This document shows positions 6,369 to 14,007 of a DNA stretch of 33,705 bases, one piece after another. The stretch lies in NCBI GenBank assembly GCA_016875335.1, contig VGRO01000044.1:1-33705 (forward strand). The letters run 5' to 3'. The position numbers and the translations under genes are program-made. The notes beneath the pieces are model-generated. The model was not told where the DNA came from. It did not search any database and saw only the letters and a program-made list of their open reading frames with translations. The number at the start of each line of letters is the position of its first letter. Position 1 is the first letter of the stretch. The stretch is from Deltaproteobacteria bacterium (GTDB lineage: Bacteria > Myxococcota_A > UBA9042).

Positions 6369-9292
6369 CACGGCAGGGCAACGACCTTGATCGCCAGGGT
6401 TTTCGTCCAAGTCACCGCATCTGGCTGGCCGACCTGCTCGGGCAGGAACTGGTTGCTGATCGCCGCGCCGTTGGCGTTGCCGAGCACCACGACGACGCGC
6501 AATTCGGCGCCCCCGGCGGGCACGCCCTGCGGATACAGGGTCTTGAGCGCAATGCTGGCCTCGACGGCACCCGCGCCGGCCTTGACCGTCCCCGCGAGCC
6601 AGGCAAAGTCGCTCGGCTTCTGCAGTCCACGCCAGCCCGCAGCCGTCGATTTGGAAAGGTCTGCGCCGTCGAAGCTGGCCATGCCGAGGGTCGCCATCGC
6701 GAAGTCGAGGCCGAGACCGGCCTCTGCCCCCTTGGCCGCGCTGGCGATCGCGTCGTCCACCGCGCCGCTGTTGTCTTGCAGTTGCAAGGGGCCGGCGACG
6801 CCGGTGGTCGCACCATAGTCGACGTCGAGGTAGGCGACGATGGCGTTGGCAGCTTCGACGGTGCCGGCAATGCCCAGGTACAGGTGGGTCTTGTCGAAGG
6901 CAATCCACAGGGTCTTGAGCTCGTTCTTGCCGGCGCCCCACGATGTCGCCACACCGTTCTGGGCCGTGCCGACCGCGCCGGCCGGCCAGTCGGTGCCGAT
7001 GACGCCGTCCACTGCCGGCGTCGCGACCGCAACCGCGTGGAACGGCAGCGCCGCGCCAATCGGCTTGTTGGACGCCGTCGCGATCGTCAACTGGGCCAAA
7101 CCCAGCGGCAGCGCAGGCACGGTCAATTCCAAGCCACCGACGACGGCCTTGACCGCAGATGCCGGCTTGGCTGGACCCACAGTTGGGGTGAAAACGGCGA
7201 CGGCGCTTGCCGGCAGGTTGGTCCCGGTGGCCAGCACCACCGCGCCACCAGCGGCTGCGGCAAAGGCCGGTTCCACGCCCGTCAGCGTGGCCGGCAGGTC
7301 CTTGGGATCGACCGCCGTCAACGTGGCCCCGGCGCTGAGCGCGACCTCGGCTTTCCAAGACGCCTTGGCGACGGCCTGGTAGCTGCCCGGTGCGCCGACG
7401 CTCAGTTGGGCCGAGAACTTCTCGGCGTCGCCGTCTTTCTCGGCATAGTTCGCCGCCTTCCAACTGAAGCTGCCCGACTGCGCGACCGGATCCGCGCCCA
7501 CCGGCCCAAGGCCAATGGCCACGGTCAGATCCGGCGTGACCCCTGGTGCGCTGGTCACGCCCGCGATCGTGACATGGGCGGTCAGGGTCAGCGAACCGCC
7601 GGCAGCGACCAGGCCGTCCGCTGGCACGGCGCCCAGCACCACGGTCGGCTTGGGCGGCATCTGATACGAGAACCCCTGCGGTAGCACGGCCTTGCCGCCG
7701 TCGCCGTTGTGCACCGAGACGTCCACCAGCCCCGCGGCGTGGGGTGGCGTCTTGCAGTTCAGCGACTTGCCGCTGGCATCGACCTGGACTGCGCTGGCCA
7801 GCGTGGCGCCGAACCACACCTTGGCGTCGGCCGCGAGCGCGCTGCCCGAAACCGTCACGGCGTCACCGCCCAGCGTCGTGCCCTTGGAAGGATCCACCGC
7901 CAGAACAGTCGGTTTGCTCTGCGGCGCCGTGCACTTGCCTTCGACGCACGCTTCACCAGCTTTGCACGTCGGTTCGCAGGTCGGCACCTTGGCCACGCAT
8001 TTGCCAGCGTCGCAGGATTCGCCGGGCTTGCACGCAGGCTGGCACGCGGGCGCTTTTGCGACGCATTTGCCCGCCTCGCAGGTTTGGTCGGCCGCGCACG
8101 CAGGCGAGCAGACGGGCGTCTTGGCCACGCACTTGCCGTTCTGGCAGTCCTCGTTGACGGCGCACGCCGGTGAACACGGGCAATTCGGCTCGCAACTGGT
8201 GCCGGTCGGTTTGGGCACCTTGACCGCAGTGTTGAGGAACTTGCCCTTGCTGTCCTTGGCCAGGACCACCTCGGCCGCCGCCCACGCGCCCGCTGCGCCG
8301 GTGTTGGTCCAGGCGGCGATGCCGTCCTTGTAGGCCTCTGTGGCGCCCTTGTACTCCTGCCCAGCGTCGGGCAACTGGTCGCCCTGGGTGGTGACAAAAA
8401 CGAACTGCGCCTCGTCGCCCGCGTTCAGCCCGCCGTCGTGCTTGCCGAGGTTGAGCTTGTGCTGGTAGGTCAGCACGCCGTCGCCCGCTTTTTCGTCGCC
8501 TTTCTGGCCGTCGTCCAAGAGCTGGATCGGCGTCCACATGTTCATGGAACCCTTGATGTAGAACGCGAAGTCCTTGAGGTTCCACTTCGCCATCTTGGCG
8601 TTGAGCTTGGCGGTATCGAGCGCCACCTTGAGGTCGATGGCGCCGTGCTTGGCGATCTTGATGCCCGGGAAGGCGACGACGCCGGTCTTGCCCTTGGCGA
8701 TCGGCACCTGGCCGTTGGGGCCGATCCACATCCAGTTGCCCAGTTCGTTCAGCGCGCCGTATTCGATGGTCGTGTCGGCGCTTGCGTGAAACAGCACCTG
8801 CGTCGAGAAGATGTGGTCGCCCTTGGTCGCGCCTTCGCGCTCATGTCCGCCCTTGCTGAACGCGCCGTCGTCGTACAGCGCCGGGTAGGGGCCATCGGTC
8901 GGCAGCCACGACGTCGCGTACACAACCGTGTTGGTCTTGCTGTCCCACGAGAACGACCCCGTCCACACGATCTCGCCGTCGGCGAAGGTCTTGTTGGCGC
9001 TGTCGTCCACCTCGAAGGTGAGGATCGCCAGGCCGCCCGCGCCGCCGTCGCCCGCCGATCCGCTGTCGCTCGGCGACCCGTCGGCACCCGGGCTGTCGGC
9101 CGTCCCATCGCCCGCGGCGTCTCCGCCCTTTGGGACGTCGAATAGGACGACGTCGGCGCTGGCCTTTGCCGTGTCCGCGCTCGGTGGAGCTCCGCCCTGG
9201 CCAGGGTCTGCACACGAGGCGGCCCACCACAGCGACCAAACCGCGGCGGCGGCGAGGCTCCGGTCTCGGCCTGAAAAGTCCCTGGATTTCAT
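6368..9292 (-). CDS. Large multidomain surface lipoprotein with IPT/TIG and Cys-rich repeats
   Basis: A 974-aa predicted lipoprotein. The signal peptide ends at C27 in AASC, the same sequence as in the neighbouring lipoprotein. An Asp/Gly/Ser-rich linker follows. Next comes a region with two segments of the starch-binding/isoamylase-N look (DDG...KGD...GDG, about residues 95-330). Residues about 367-455 hold four 22-residue Cys repeats of pattern C-x3-C-x5-C-x4-C with GKCVAK. An IPT/TIG domain (about 459-545) and a second, weaker one follow. The C-terminal ~220 residues resemble a CBM9/DOMON-like beta sandwich (DGVIGTDWP, KTHLYLGIAG). No catalytic motif was seen, and binding or scaffolding at the cell surface is inferred. 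GAGG lies 8 nt before ATG 9292. It sits 39 nt after the caspase-like gene and overlaps the amidotransferase by one base. Confidence 0.8.
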   Translation of the reverse strand: MKSRDFSGRDRSLAAAAVWSLWWAASCADPGQGGAPPSADTAKASADVVLFDVPKGGDAAGDGTADSPGADGSPSDSGSAGDGGAGGLAILTFEVDDSANKTFADGEIVWTGSFSWDSKTNTVVYATSWLPTDGPYPALYDDGAFSKGGHEREGATKGDHIFSTQVLFHASADTTIEYGALNELGNWMWIGPNGQVPIAKGKTGVVAFPGIKIAKHGAIDLKVALDTAKLNAKMAKWNLKDFAFYIKGSMNMWTPIQLLDDGQKGDEKAGDGVLTYQHKLNLGKHDGGLNAGDEAQFVFVTTQGDQLPDAGQEYKGATEAYKDGIAAWTNTGAAGAWAAAEVVLAKDSKGKFLNTAVKVPKPTGTSCEPNCPCSPACAVNEDCQNGKCVAKTPVCSPACAADQTCEAGKCVAKAPACQPACKPGESCDAGKCVAKVPTCEPTCKAGEACVEGKCTAPQSKPTVLAVDPSKGTTLGGDAVTVSGSALAADAKVWFGATLASAVQVDASGKSLNCKTPPHAAGLVDVSVHNGDGGKAVLPQGFSYQMPPKPTVVLGAVPADGLVAAGGSLTLTAHVTIAGVTSAPGVTPDLTVAIGLGPVGADPVAQSGSFSWKAANYAEKDGDAEKFSAQLSVGAPGSYQAVAKASWKAEVALSAGATLTAVDPKDLPATLTGVEPAFAAAAGGAVVLATGTNLPASAVAVFTPTVGPAKPASAVKAVVGGLELTVPALPLGLAQLTIATASNKPIGAALPFHAVAVATPAVDGVIGTDWPAGAVGTAQNGVATSWGAGKNELKTLWIAFDKTHLYLGIAGTVEAANAIVAYLDVDYGATTGVAGPLQLQDNSGAVDDAIASAAKGAEAGLGLDFAMATLGMASFDGADLSKSTAAGWRGLQKPSDFAWLAGTVKAGAGAVEASIALKTLYPQGVPAGGAELRVVVVLGNANGAAISNQFLPEQVGQPDAVTWTKTLAIKVVALP

Positions 9293-9331
9293 GGATCCGA
9301 CCTCGCGCCAGGCGTGCGGTGCCGCCGGCCG

Positions 9332-12103
9332 CTATTTGATGGTCACCTCGTCGATCAAGATGACCGTGTCGAAGATCGAGTCGCCCTTGTCCGTCGCGAA
9401 GAAGGTCAAGTCCACCTTCTTGCCCGAACCGCTGAGGCCGAGCGCGCCGACGTCCACACAGGTCTTCTGCCACGGGGTCATGTGCACGCCGCCCTGGTCG
9501 AAGTTGACGTCCGACGGGCTGAGCGTCTTCCAGTCTTTGCCGCATTTGCACGTCGGGCTGCCAGGCTCGCACGGCGACTTTTCGCCGCAATCATACGGGC
9601 ACAGTGAATCGATATACACGTCGACCATCTTGACAGAGGCAGTGTCGCTCTTGAGCGTAGCGGTGAACGAGTCCATGAACTGCGAGCCGCACCACTCGAT
9701 GAACTCTTCGCTGTAGAACTTCCAGAAGAAGCACATCTCGTTCTGCGCCTTGTCGATGCAGAACGGCTGGGTCAGCGAGCCGTTTTGGGCCGTAAAGCCC
9801 AGGCCCGTCGAGATGATGCCCATGTACTTGCCGGCCACAGGGATCGTGACACCCAAGCGCGACACGACGCGACCGTCGCCCACAGGCTTCCAGCCGGTCA
9901 GGTTGCCCGAGTCCCAGCTTGGATTGATCAGCGCCTCGTTCTTGAGGTTGGCCTCGTCGATGCCGATGTGCCGCATGCGGCCGCCGTATTTCGGATCGTC
10001 GGTGCTGGTTGGCAGGGCCTGGTTCACGCTCAGGCCATTGGCGAGCCCGTCGAGGAACTTGCCGCCCTGCGCGGCCGCGTACTCGCTTGCCACGTAATCC
10101 GAGAAGCCAACGACAGCCGCCGCGCCGCTGCCCCACAGCTGCGTCGCGAGCGAGCCGTTGTACATGGTCCGGCAAGCGCCGAGGTACACAATCGACTGCG
10201 GGAACTGCTGGACGTGGTGGTGGCGCAGGAAGGCGGGCACGAAGCCGTAGGTCTGGTCGCCGATGATGGCCCGGCCGCGCATGATGTCGGCCTGGGTGCT
10301 GTCGACGCACACGCCGCCTTGCAGCGAGGTCTTGACGCAGCTTTCGCCGGTTGGGCAGCCATTGCCGGCCTGGTTACACGTCGCGGTGCTGCCGGACAGC
10401 GCGCTGCAGTTGACCGGTTCGCCCGACCAGACCACCTCTTGGGCGCCCTGGTGCTCCCAGCCCAGCGACTTGTACACGTCGGCGCCCATGTCGCCGAAAA
10501 GCACTTCGCCGTGGCCCGAGATCGCCACCATGCCATACGAGGACATTTCGCGGTACCAGCGCAGGAAGGCCTGGCTGTTGTTCGCCGCATCCACGGCGTA
10601 GGGCGGACACTGCTTGGCCTTGAGGTCGTTGCCGAGCTTTTCGGCCTCGTCGCCACCGAGCTTGCTGAACTCACTCTGGAAGGGTGCGAGCGCCAGCGCG
10701 CGGCGCGTGCCCACACTGAAAGTCGGCAGCGCAGCGCCGGGGCCAACCGCGCCGGCACTGGAGCGCATGTCCGCAGGCGCGAGGTTCAACGCGCCCAACT
10801 GGCCGGTCTTGTAGCGGATCCACACGCCGTAGCCGTTGCCATTGGCCGGGCCGGCGTCTGCGACACTGCTGTCCGCCTTCAGCGCGGCGATCGCGTCGGC
10901 CTGCGCCTTCTTCCAATCGGCGCCGCCGGTGACGGCCGTCACGTAGTCGCCCTTGACCTTGCCCTGCAGGCTCACGATGGCATTGCAGGTCGGCTTGTCA
11001 AAACGCTGCACAACGTCCACGACGGTGACCGGCGACCACGCCTCGTACACTTCGCCGACATCGACCTTGGCCTTGACGCGGAAATATTTGGTCTTGGCCT
11101 CTTTGGCGTTGATGTTGGCGCACTCTGAGTACACGGCGTCTTTGGAGACGTCGTCGCAGTTGCCGCCCTGGCCGCTGTCCTTGAGGTTGGCGGTGTAGCC
11201 GCCTGCGATGGGCTTGCCTTGCTCATCCACCTCGACCAACTGGATGGTCGACGCGTCGATGATCGGCTTGTCCTGGCCGTTGGCGATCGCCGCCGTCGCG
11301 GAGAAGTGCACAACGACCTTGGCGTTTTCGTTGACGAAAAGCACGTTGGGCGACATATCAGGGGCGCCCTCAAACGCGAACACCGGGTTGTAGGTGAGGT
11401 GCACGGTATCGGTGACGACCTGGTTGCCCTTCTTGGCTGTGATCGTGAAGTGGTTGTCGCCCTTGTCCAGTTGGATGACTGAGGTCTTCCACTTTTCGGT
11501 CGGCGTGATCTTGCCCGACTTGCCGTTGCTCGCCGACCAACTGATCTCTTCGGGTGCGCCGTACGCGACGCCCGACAGCTGGGAGTTGCCGCCCATGCTC
11601 TGGATCCAATCCTTGCCGGACGGGCCGAGCACCTTGACCAGCAATTCCTTGAAGTTGTCACCGCCACTGGTGGTGCCGTCGGGCGCGATCACCGCATCAC
11701 CGCTGCCGCCGCCATCAGGCTTGACGGTCGTATCGCCCGCGGTGTCGGGATTGGTCGTGGACCCGTCGGTCGCGCCGCTGGTCTGGTCCGGCGTCTCGCC
11801 CGCGTCGGTCGCGCCGCCCGCGTCGCCGGTCGCCTCCGCGGCGGTGGTGTCCACCGTGGTCACGCTGTCGCCACCCGCGCCCACATCGCTGCCGCCGGTG
11901 GTTGCCCCATCGACCGCCACCGTGTCGCCGCCCGACGTCCCGCCGCCTCCGGTCGCGTCGGTCGCGGTGGCGGCGCCGTCGCCTTCGGTGCACGAGGCCG
12001 CGCTCAGGCCGACGACCGCAGCCGCAGCGCATGCGGCCCAGCGCCCGAGGATGGGTTGGCGAACGCCAAGCAATTGGGTGCAGGCAGCAGGCAAGCGGGG
12101 CAT
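9332..12103 (-). CDS. Predicted lipoprotein with caspase/CHAT-like peptidase domain
   Basis: A 923-aa protein. ATG 12103 has GGAG six bases upstream. The signal peptide ends at C38 (AASC), and about 90 residues of Asp/Gly/Thr linker follow, typical of an outer-membrane lipoprotein stalk. Ig-like beta segments occupy about 150-380. The central domain carries the two hallmarks of the caspase/gingipain/CHAT fold: a His-Gly after a beta strand (VAISGHGE, H531) and a Cys after the next strand (IVYLGACRT, C644), followed by the GSGAAAVVGF segment typical of CHAT proteins. A small Cys-rich insert (CNQAGNGCPTGESC) lies between them and lengthens the spacing to 113. The C-terminal ~220 residues form a jelly-roll-like domain. 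A surface-anchored cysteine peptidase is likely. The substrate is unknown, and the adjacent giant lipoprotein is one candidate (inference). Confidence 0.75.
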   Translation of the reverse strand: MPRLPAACTQLLGVRQPILGRWAACAAAAVVGLSAASCTEGDGAATATDATGGGGTSGGDTVAVDGATTGGSDVGAGGDSVTTVDTTAAEATGDAGGATDAGETPDQTSGATDGSTTNPDTAGDTTVKPDGGGSGDAVIAPDGTTSGGDNFKELLVKVLGPSGKDWIQSMGGNSQLSGVAYGAPEEISWSASNGKSGKITPTEKWKTSVIQLDKGDNHFTITAKKGNQVVTDTVHLTYNPVFAFEGAPDMSPNVLFVNENAKVVVHFSATAAIANGQDKPIIDASTIQLVEVDEQGKPIAGGYTANLKDSGQGGNCDDVSKDAVYSECANINAKEAKTKYFRVKAKVDVGEVYEAWSPVTVVDVVQRFDKPTCNAIVSLQGKVKGDYVTAVTGGADWKKAQADAIAALKADSSVADAGPANGNGYGVWIRYKTGQLGALNLAPADMRSSAGAVGPGAALPTFSVGTRRALALAPFQSEFSKLGGDEAEKLGNDLKAKQCPPYAVDAANNSQAFLRWYREMSSYGMVAISGHGEVLFGDMGADVYKSLGWEHQGAQEVVWSGEPVNCSALSGSTATCNQAGNGCPTGESCVKTSLQGGVCVDSTQADIMRGRAIIGDQTYGFVPAFLRHHHVQQFPQSIVYLGACRTMYNGSLATQLWGSGAAAVVGFSDYVASEYAAAQGGKFLDGLANGLSVNQALPTSTDDPKYGGRMRHIGIDEANLKNEALINPSWDSGNLTGWKPVGDGRVVSRLGVTIPVAGKYMGIISTGLGFTAQNGSLTQPFCIDKAQNEMCFFWKFYSEEFIEWCGSQFMDSFTATLKSDTASVKMVDVYIDSLCPYDCGEKSPCEPGSPTCKCGKDWKTLSPSDVNFDQGGVHMTPWQKTCVDVGALGLSGSGKKVDLTFFATDKGDSIFDTVILIDEVTIK

Positions 12104-12267
12104 GGCAAACTCCGAGGAGGCAGGGCTGTCGCGCGAAGCGGCGTGTGGTGGCGTGGCGGATGCGGCTGTGGAACTGCGCACGCCGTCGGGCTGGCGGCGA
12201 CCGGTCGTTCCATCGAGGCGGCAATGAACTGGCGTGCGGACCAAAGCCATCGCGCCCCGAAACGCGT

Positions 12268-12296
12268 AGCCTACCCGCCGCAGGCGGGCCACGCAA
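12268..12296 (-). promoter_or_regulatory. Promoter of the caspase-like lipoprotein operon, with palindromic spacer
   Basis: On the minus strand TTGCGT (12296-12291), a 17-bp spacer and TAGGCT (12273-12268) lie about 165 bp before ATG 12103. The spacer contains the perfect inverted repeat CCCGCC-GCA-GGCGGG (12274-12288). That is a natural place for a repressor or for a spacer-distorting activator (inference). The leader would be about 158 nt. Confidence 0.5.
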
Positions 12297-12324
12297 GGCG
12301 AAAAACACCGCGCGGCGCCGACGA

Positions 12325-13440
12325 TCACCATTCGTCCGCCGTCCACTCGCCGGGAACCGCCTGCAACCGCGCCTCTGCCAGTTGCACACGCAAAGGCACC
12401 CGCTGCTGCGGCGCGTCGGGTTGGTGGAAAAGCTCGCCATCGAGCGTGTATGGGCCACAGAGGTCCATTTGCTGCGCGGTCGGCAAGTCGACCAGGCCAG
12501 GCGTCGGCCGGTCGGACATCAGCGCCGGCACCAGCCGCAGCAGCGCGCCCGCCGGCATCGCCTCGACCACGCGCGCCGAAAAGCCGGGTTGGTACAGGTC
12601 GCGGCGGATCGCCCGGGCTGCGCCGATGGCCAAAGTCAGGTCCACCGTCGACGCCGCCACGCCCGTGTAGGGCGCATACGTTCGGCCATCGATGCGCAGC
12701 GGTTCCTGGTACGGTCCGATCTTCCAGCGCTCGGCCTGCCAAAGCTCGCTGCCCACGACGGCCCCGCGACCCAGCTCGGCCAGGAACCGCGACAGCCCCA
12801 GGTAGCCCGCACCAAAGCGTTCGTACAGCCCGATGGCGTGGTAGGCGACCTCCGACCCGAACACGAAACCGTAGCGCACCGGCGTCCACGTCGGGCCCAC
12901 CTGCCACTGTACGGCCAGCAGGGCCAGGCGCCGGGCCGGCACGCGCGACAACGGTCCGCCCGCGAAAAAGCGCAGAAAGCGGCCCAGGGTCGCGTCCGGC
13001 GGGCCGTGGATGGCGCAGGTGCGGCCGACGATGTTCAAGGTTCCGCCGTTGAGCAGGAGCAGCCGCGGCATCGCGGGGGGCAGCGGGCCGTCGCCGTGGA
13101 TTTCGCGCGCCAGTCCGATCAGGGCATTGACCACGTGGTGCACCGTGCCGTCGCCGCCACACACCGCCAGCACGTTGGCGCCAGCGTCGACCACCAACTG
13201 CGCAAGGCCGCGGCGCAGCGACCCGAGGTCTGGGGTTTCCACGTAGGCATGCGGGGGCGAAAGCAGGCCGGCCAGGCGATGGCGCAGGTGCGGCTTGCGG
13301 GCAATGCCGGCGTGCGGGTTGACCAGCGCGCCGACGCGGACGCCGGCCGAAGGCGCCATGGCAGCGAGCCAGCCCTGTGCGATCGCGGCTGTGCTCGTGG
13401 CATGGTGCGCCGTCATGACCGGCGAGGGTGGCTGGGTCAC
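12325..13440 (-). CDS. Diacylglycerol/sphingosine kinase-family lipid kinase
   Basis: A 371-aa member of the DAGK catalytic family (YegS/BmrU-like), which phosphorylates diacylglycerol or related lipids at the membrane. Visible motifs are NPHAG near residue 40, the nucleotide loop CGGDGTVHHVVN near residue 95, NGGTLNIVGR (the usual GTxND/GTGN region) and a late LDGE. The predicted start is GTG 13440, with an in-frame ATG at 13416. Neither has a clear ribosome site. It lies 221 bp upstream of the caspase-like gene, which has its own promoter, so it is probably a separate unit. The substrate cannot be told from sequence. Confidence 0.82.
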   Translation of the reverse strand: MTQPPSPVMTAHHATSTAAIAQGWLAAMAPSAGVRVGALVNPHAGIARKPHLRHRLAGLLSPPHAYVETPDLGSLRRGLAQLVVDAGANVLAVCGGDGTVHHVVNALIGLAREIHGDGPLPPAMPRLLLLNGGTLNIVGRTCAIHGPPDATLGRFLRFFAGGPLSRVPARRLALLAVQWQVGPTWTPVRYGFVFGSEVAYHAIGLYERFGAGYLGLSRFLAELGRGAVVGSELWQAERWKIGPYQEPLRIDGRTYAPYTGVAASTVDLTLAIGAARAIRRDLYQPGFSARVVEAMPAGALLRLVPALMSDRPTPGLVDLPTAQQMDLCGPYTLDGELFHQPDAPQQRVPLRVQLAEARLQAVPGEWTADEW

Positions 13441-13529
13441 GGCAACGCTGTCAACGGCGGCGCCCTGCGAGGGCCAAGCGCGGCCATTTGCGCCGTCGAG
13501 TCAACTGGTTGAACATCAATCCGCGATCC

Positions 13530-13558
13530 TTGTCGCTCTGGGACGCCCATGCTAGGAT
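13530..13558 (+). promoter_or_regulatory. Sigma70-type promoter of the FHA-permease cluster or of a leader RNA
   Basis: TTGTCG (13530-13535), a 17-bp spacer and TAGGAT (13553-13558) give a start near 13565, about 440 nt before the FHA gene. The small palindrome TCAAC-TG-GTTGA lies just upstream at 13501-13512 and may be an operator. Confidence 0.5.
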
Positions 13559-14007
13559 TGCCTTGCTGTCGCGTGCACGCCCCTTGGCGGCGGCGGCGGA
13601 GCGGGCGTCTCCATGGGCCAACCCACGGCGGCGCCTTCGGAAACCGCGGCGGCAAATTCCCACCGCCGGCCGGCTCCTCGGAGACGAGACCAGTCCGGCG
13701 GCGGCAGCGCGGCGAGCCTTGGGGGCCGGCGGCCCGACCGATGCGGCGCGTGGCGCGTCGGAGCATCGACTGCGGGGTCCAGCGGCCCCACCACCAGACC
13801 CGACGCGCGGTCGCGCGGGTGGGGCCTGAAGGCCCGACGGGCAGAAATCGCTAGCGTGCGACCGACCGACGCTCTTCGGTCGGCGTTCGCCCCAACGTCT
13901 GGGTCGGAAACGGCCGCCGGCAGTCGGCCGCCCCCCTGGCACACCCACGCGTGGCCGCGCCGACCCGGTGTCGACCGCCATCGCAGGTCTGGAGTACCGT
14001 GGCGCCC
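13559..14007 (+). other. GC-rich hairpin-dense leader or non-coding RNA candidate
   Basis: About 450 bases with no convincing gene. Inverted repeats are frequent: CGTCTCC/GGAGACG (about 13607 and 13679), GGCCCCAC/GTGGGGCC enclosing CGCGC-GGTC-GCGCG (about 13783-13826), GGGCC-TGAA-GGCCC (13822-13835), and CCGACCGA/TCGGTCGG (13862-13869, 13876-13883). Frames crossing it have codon choices unlike the real genes. I checked for RNase P RNA, tmRNA and SRP RNA signatures and found none. High GC makes chance hairpins common, so this is a candidate only. Confidence 0.35.

Noticed and set aside
13559-13990. RNase P RNA, tmRNA or SRP RNA
   Set aside because: The region is structured, but the GGAAAGTCC-type and 3' ACAGAA elements of RNase P, the tRNA-like end of tmRNA and the SRP tetraloop motif were not found.
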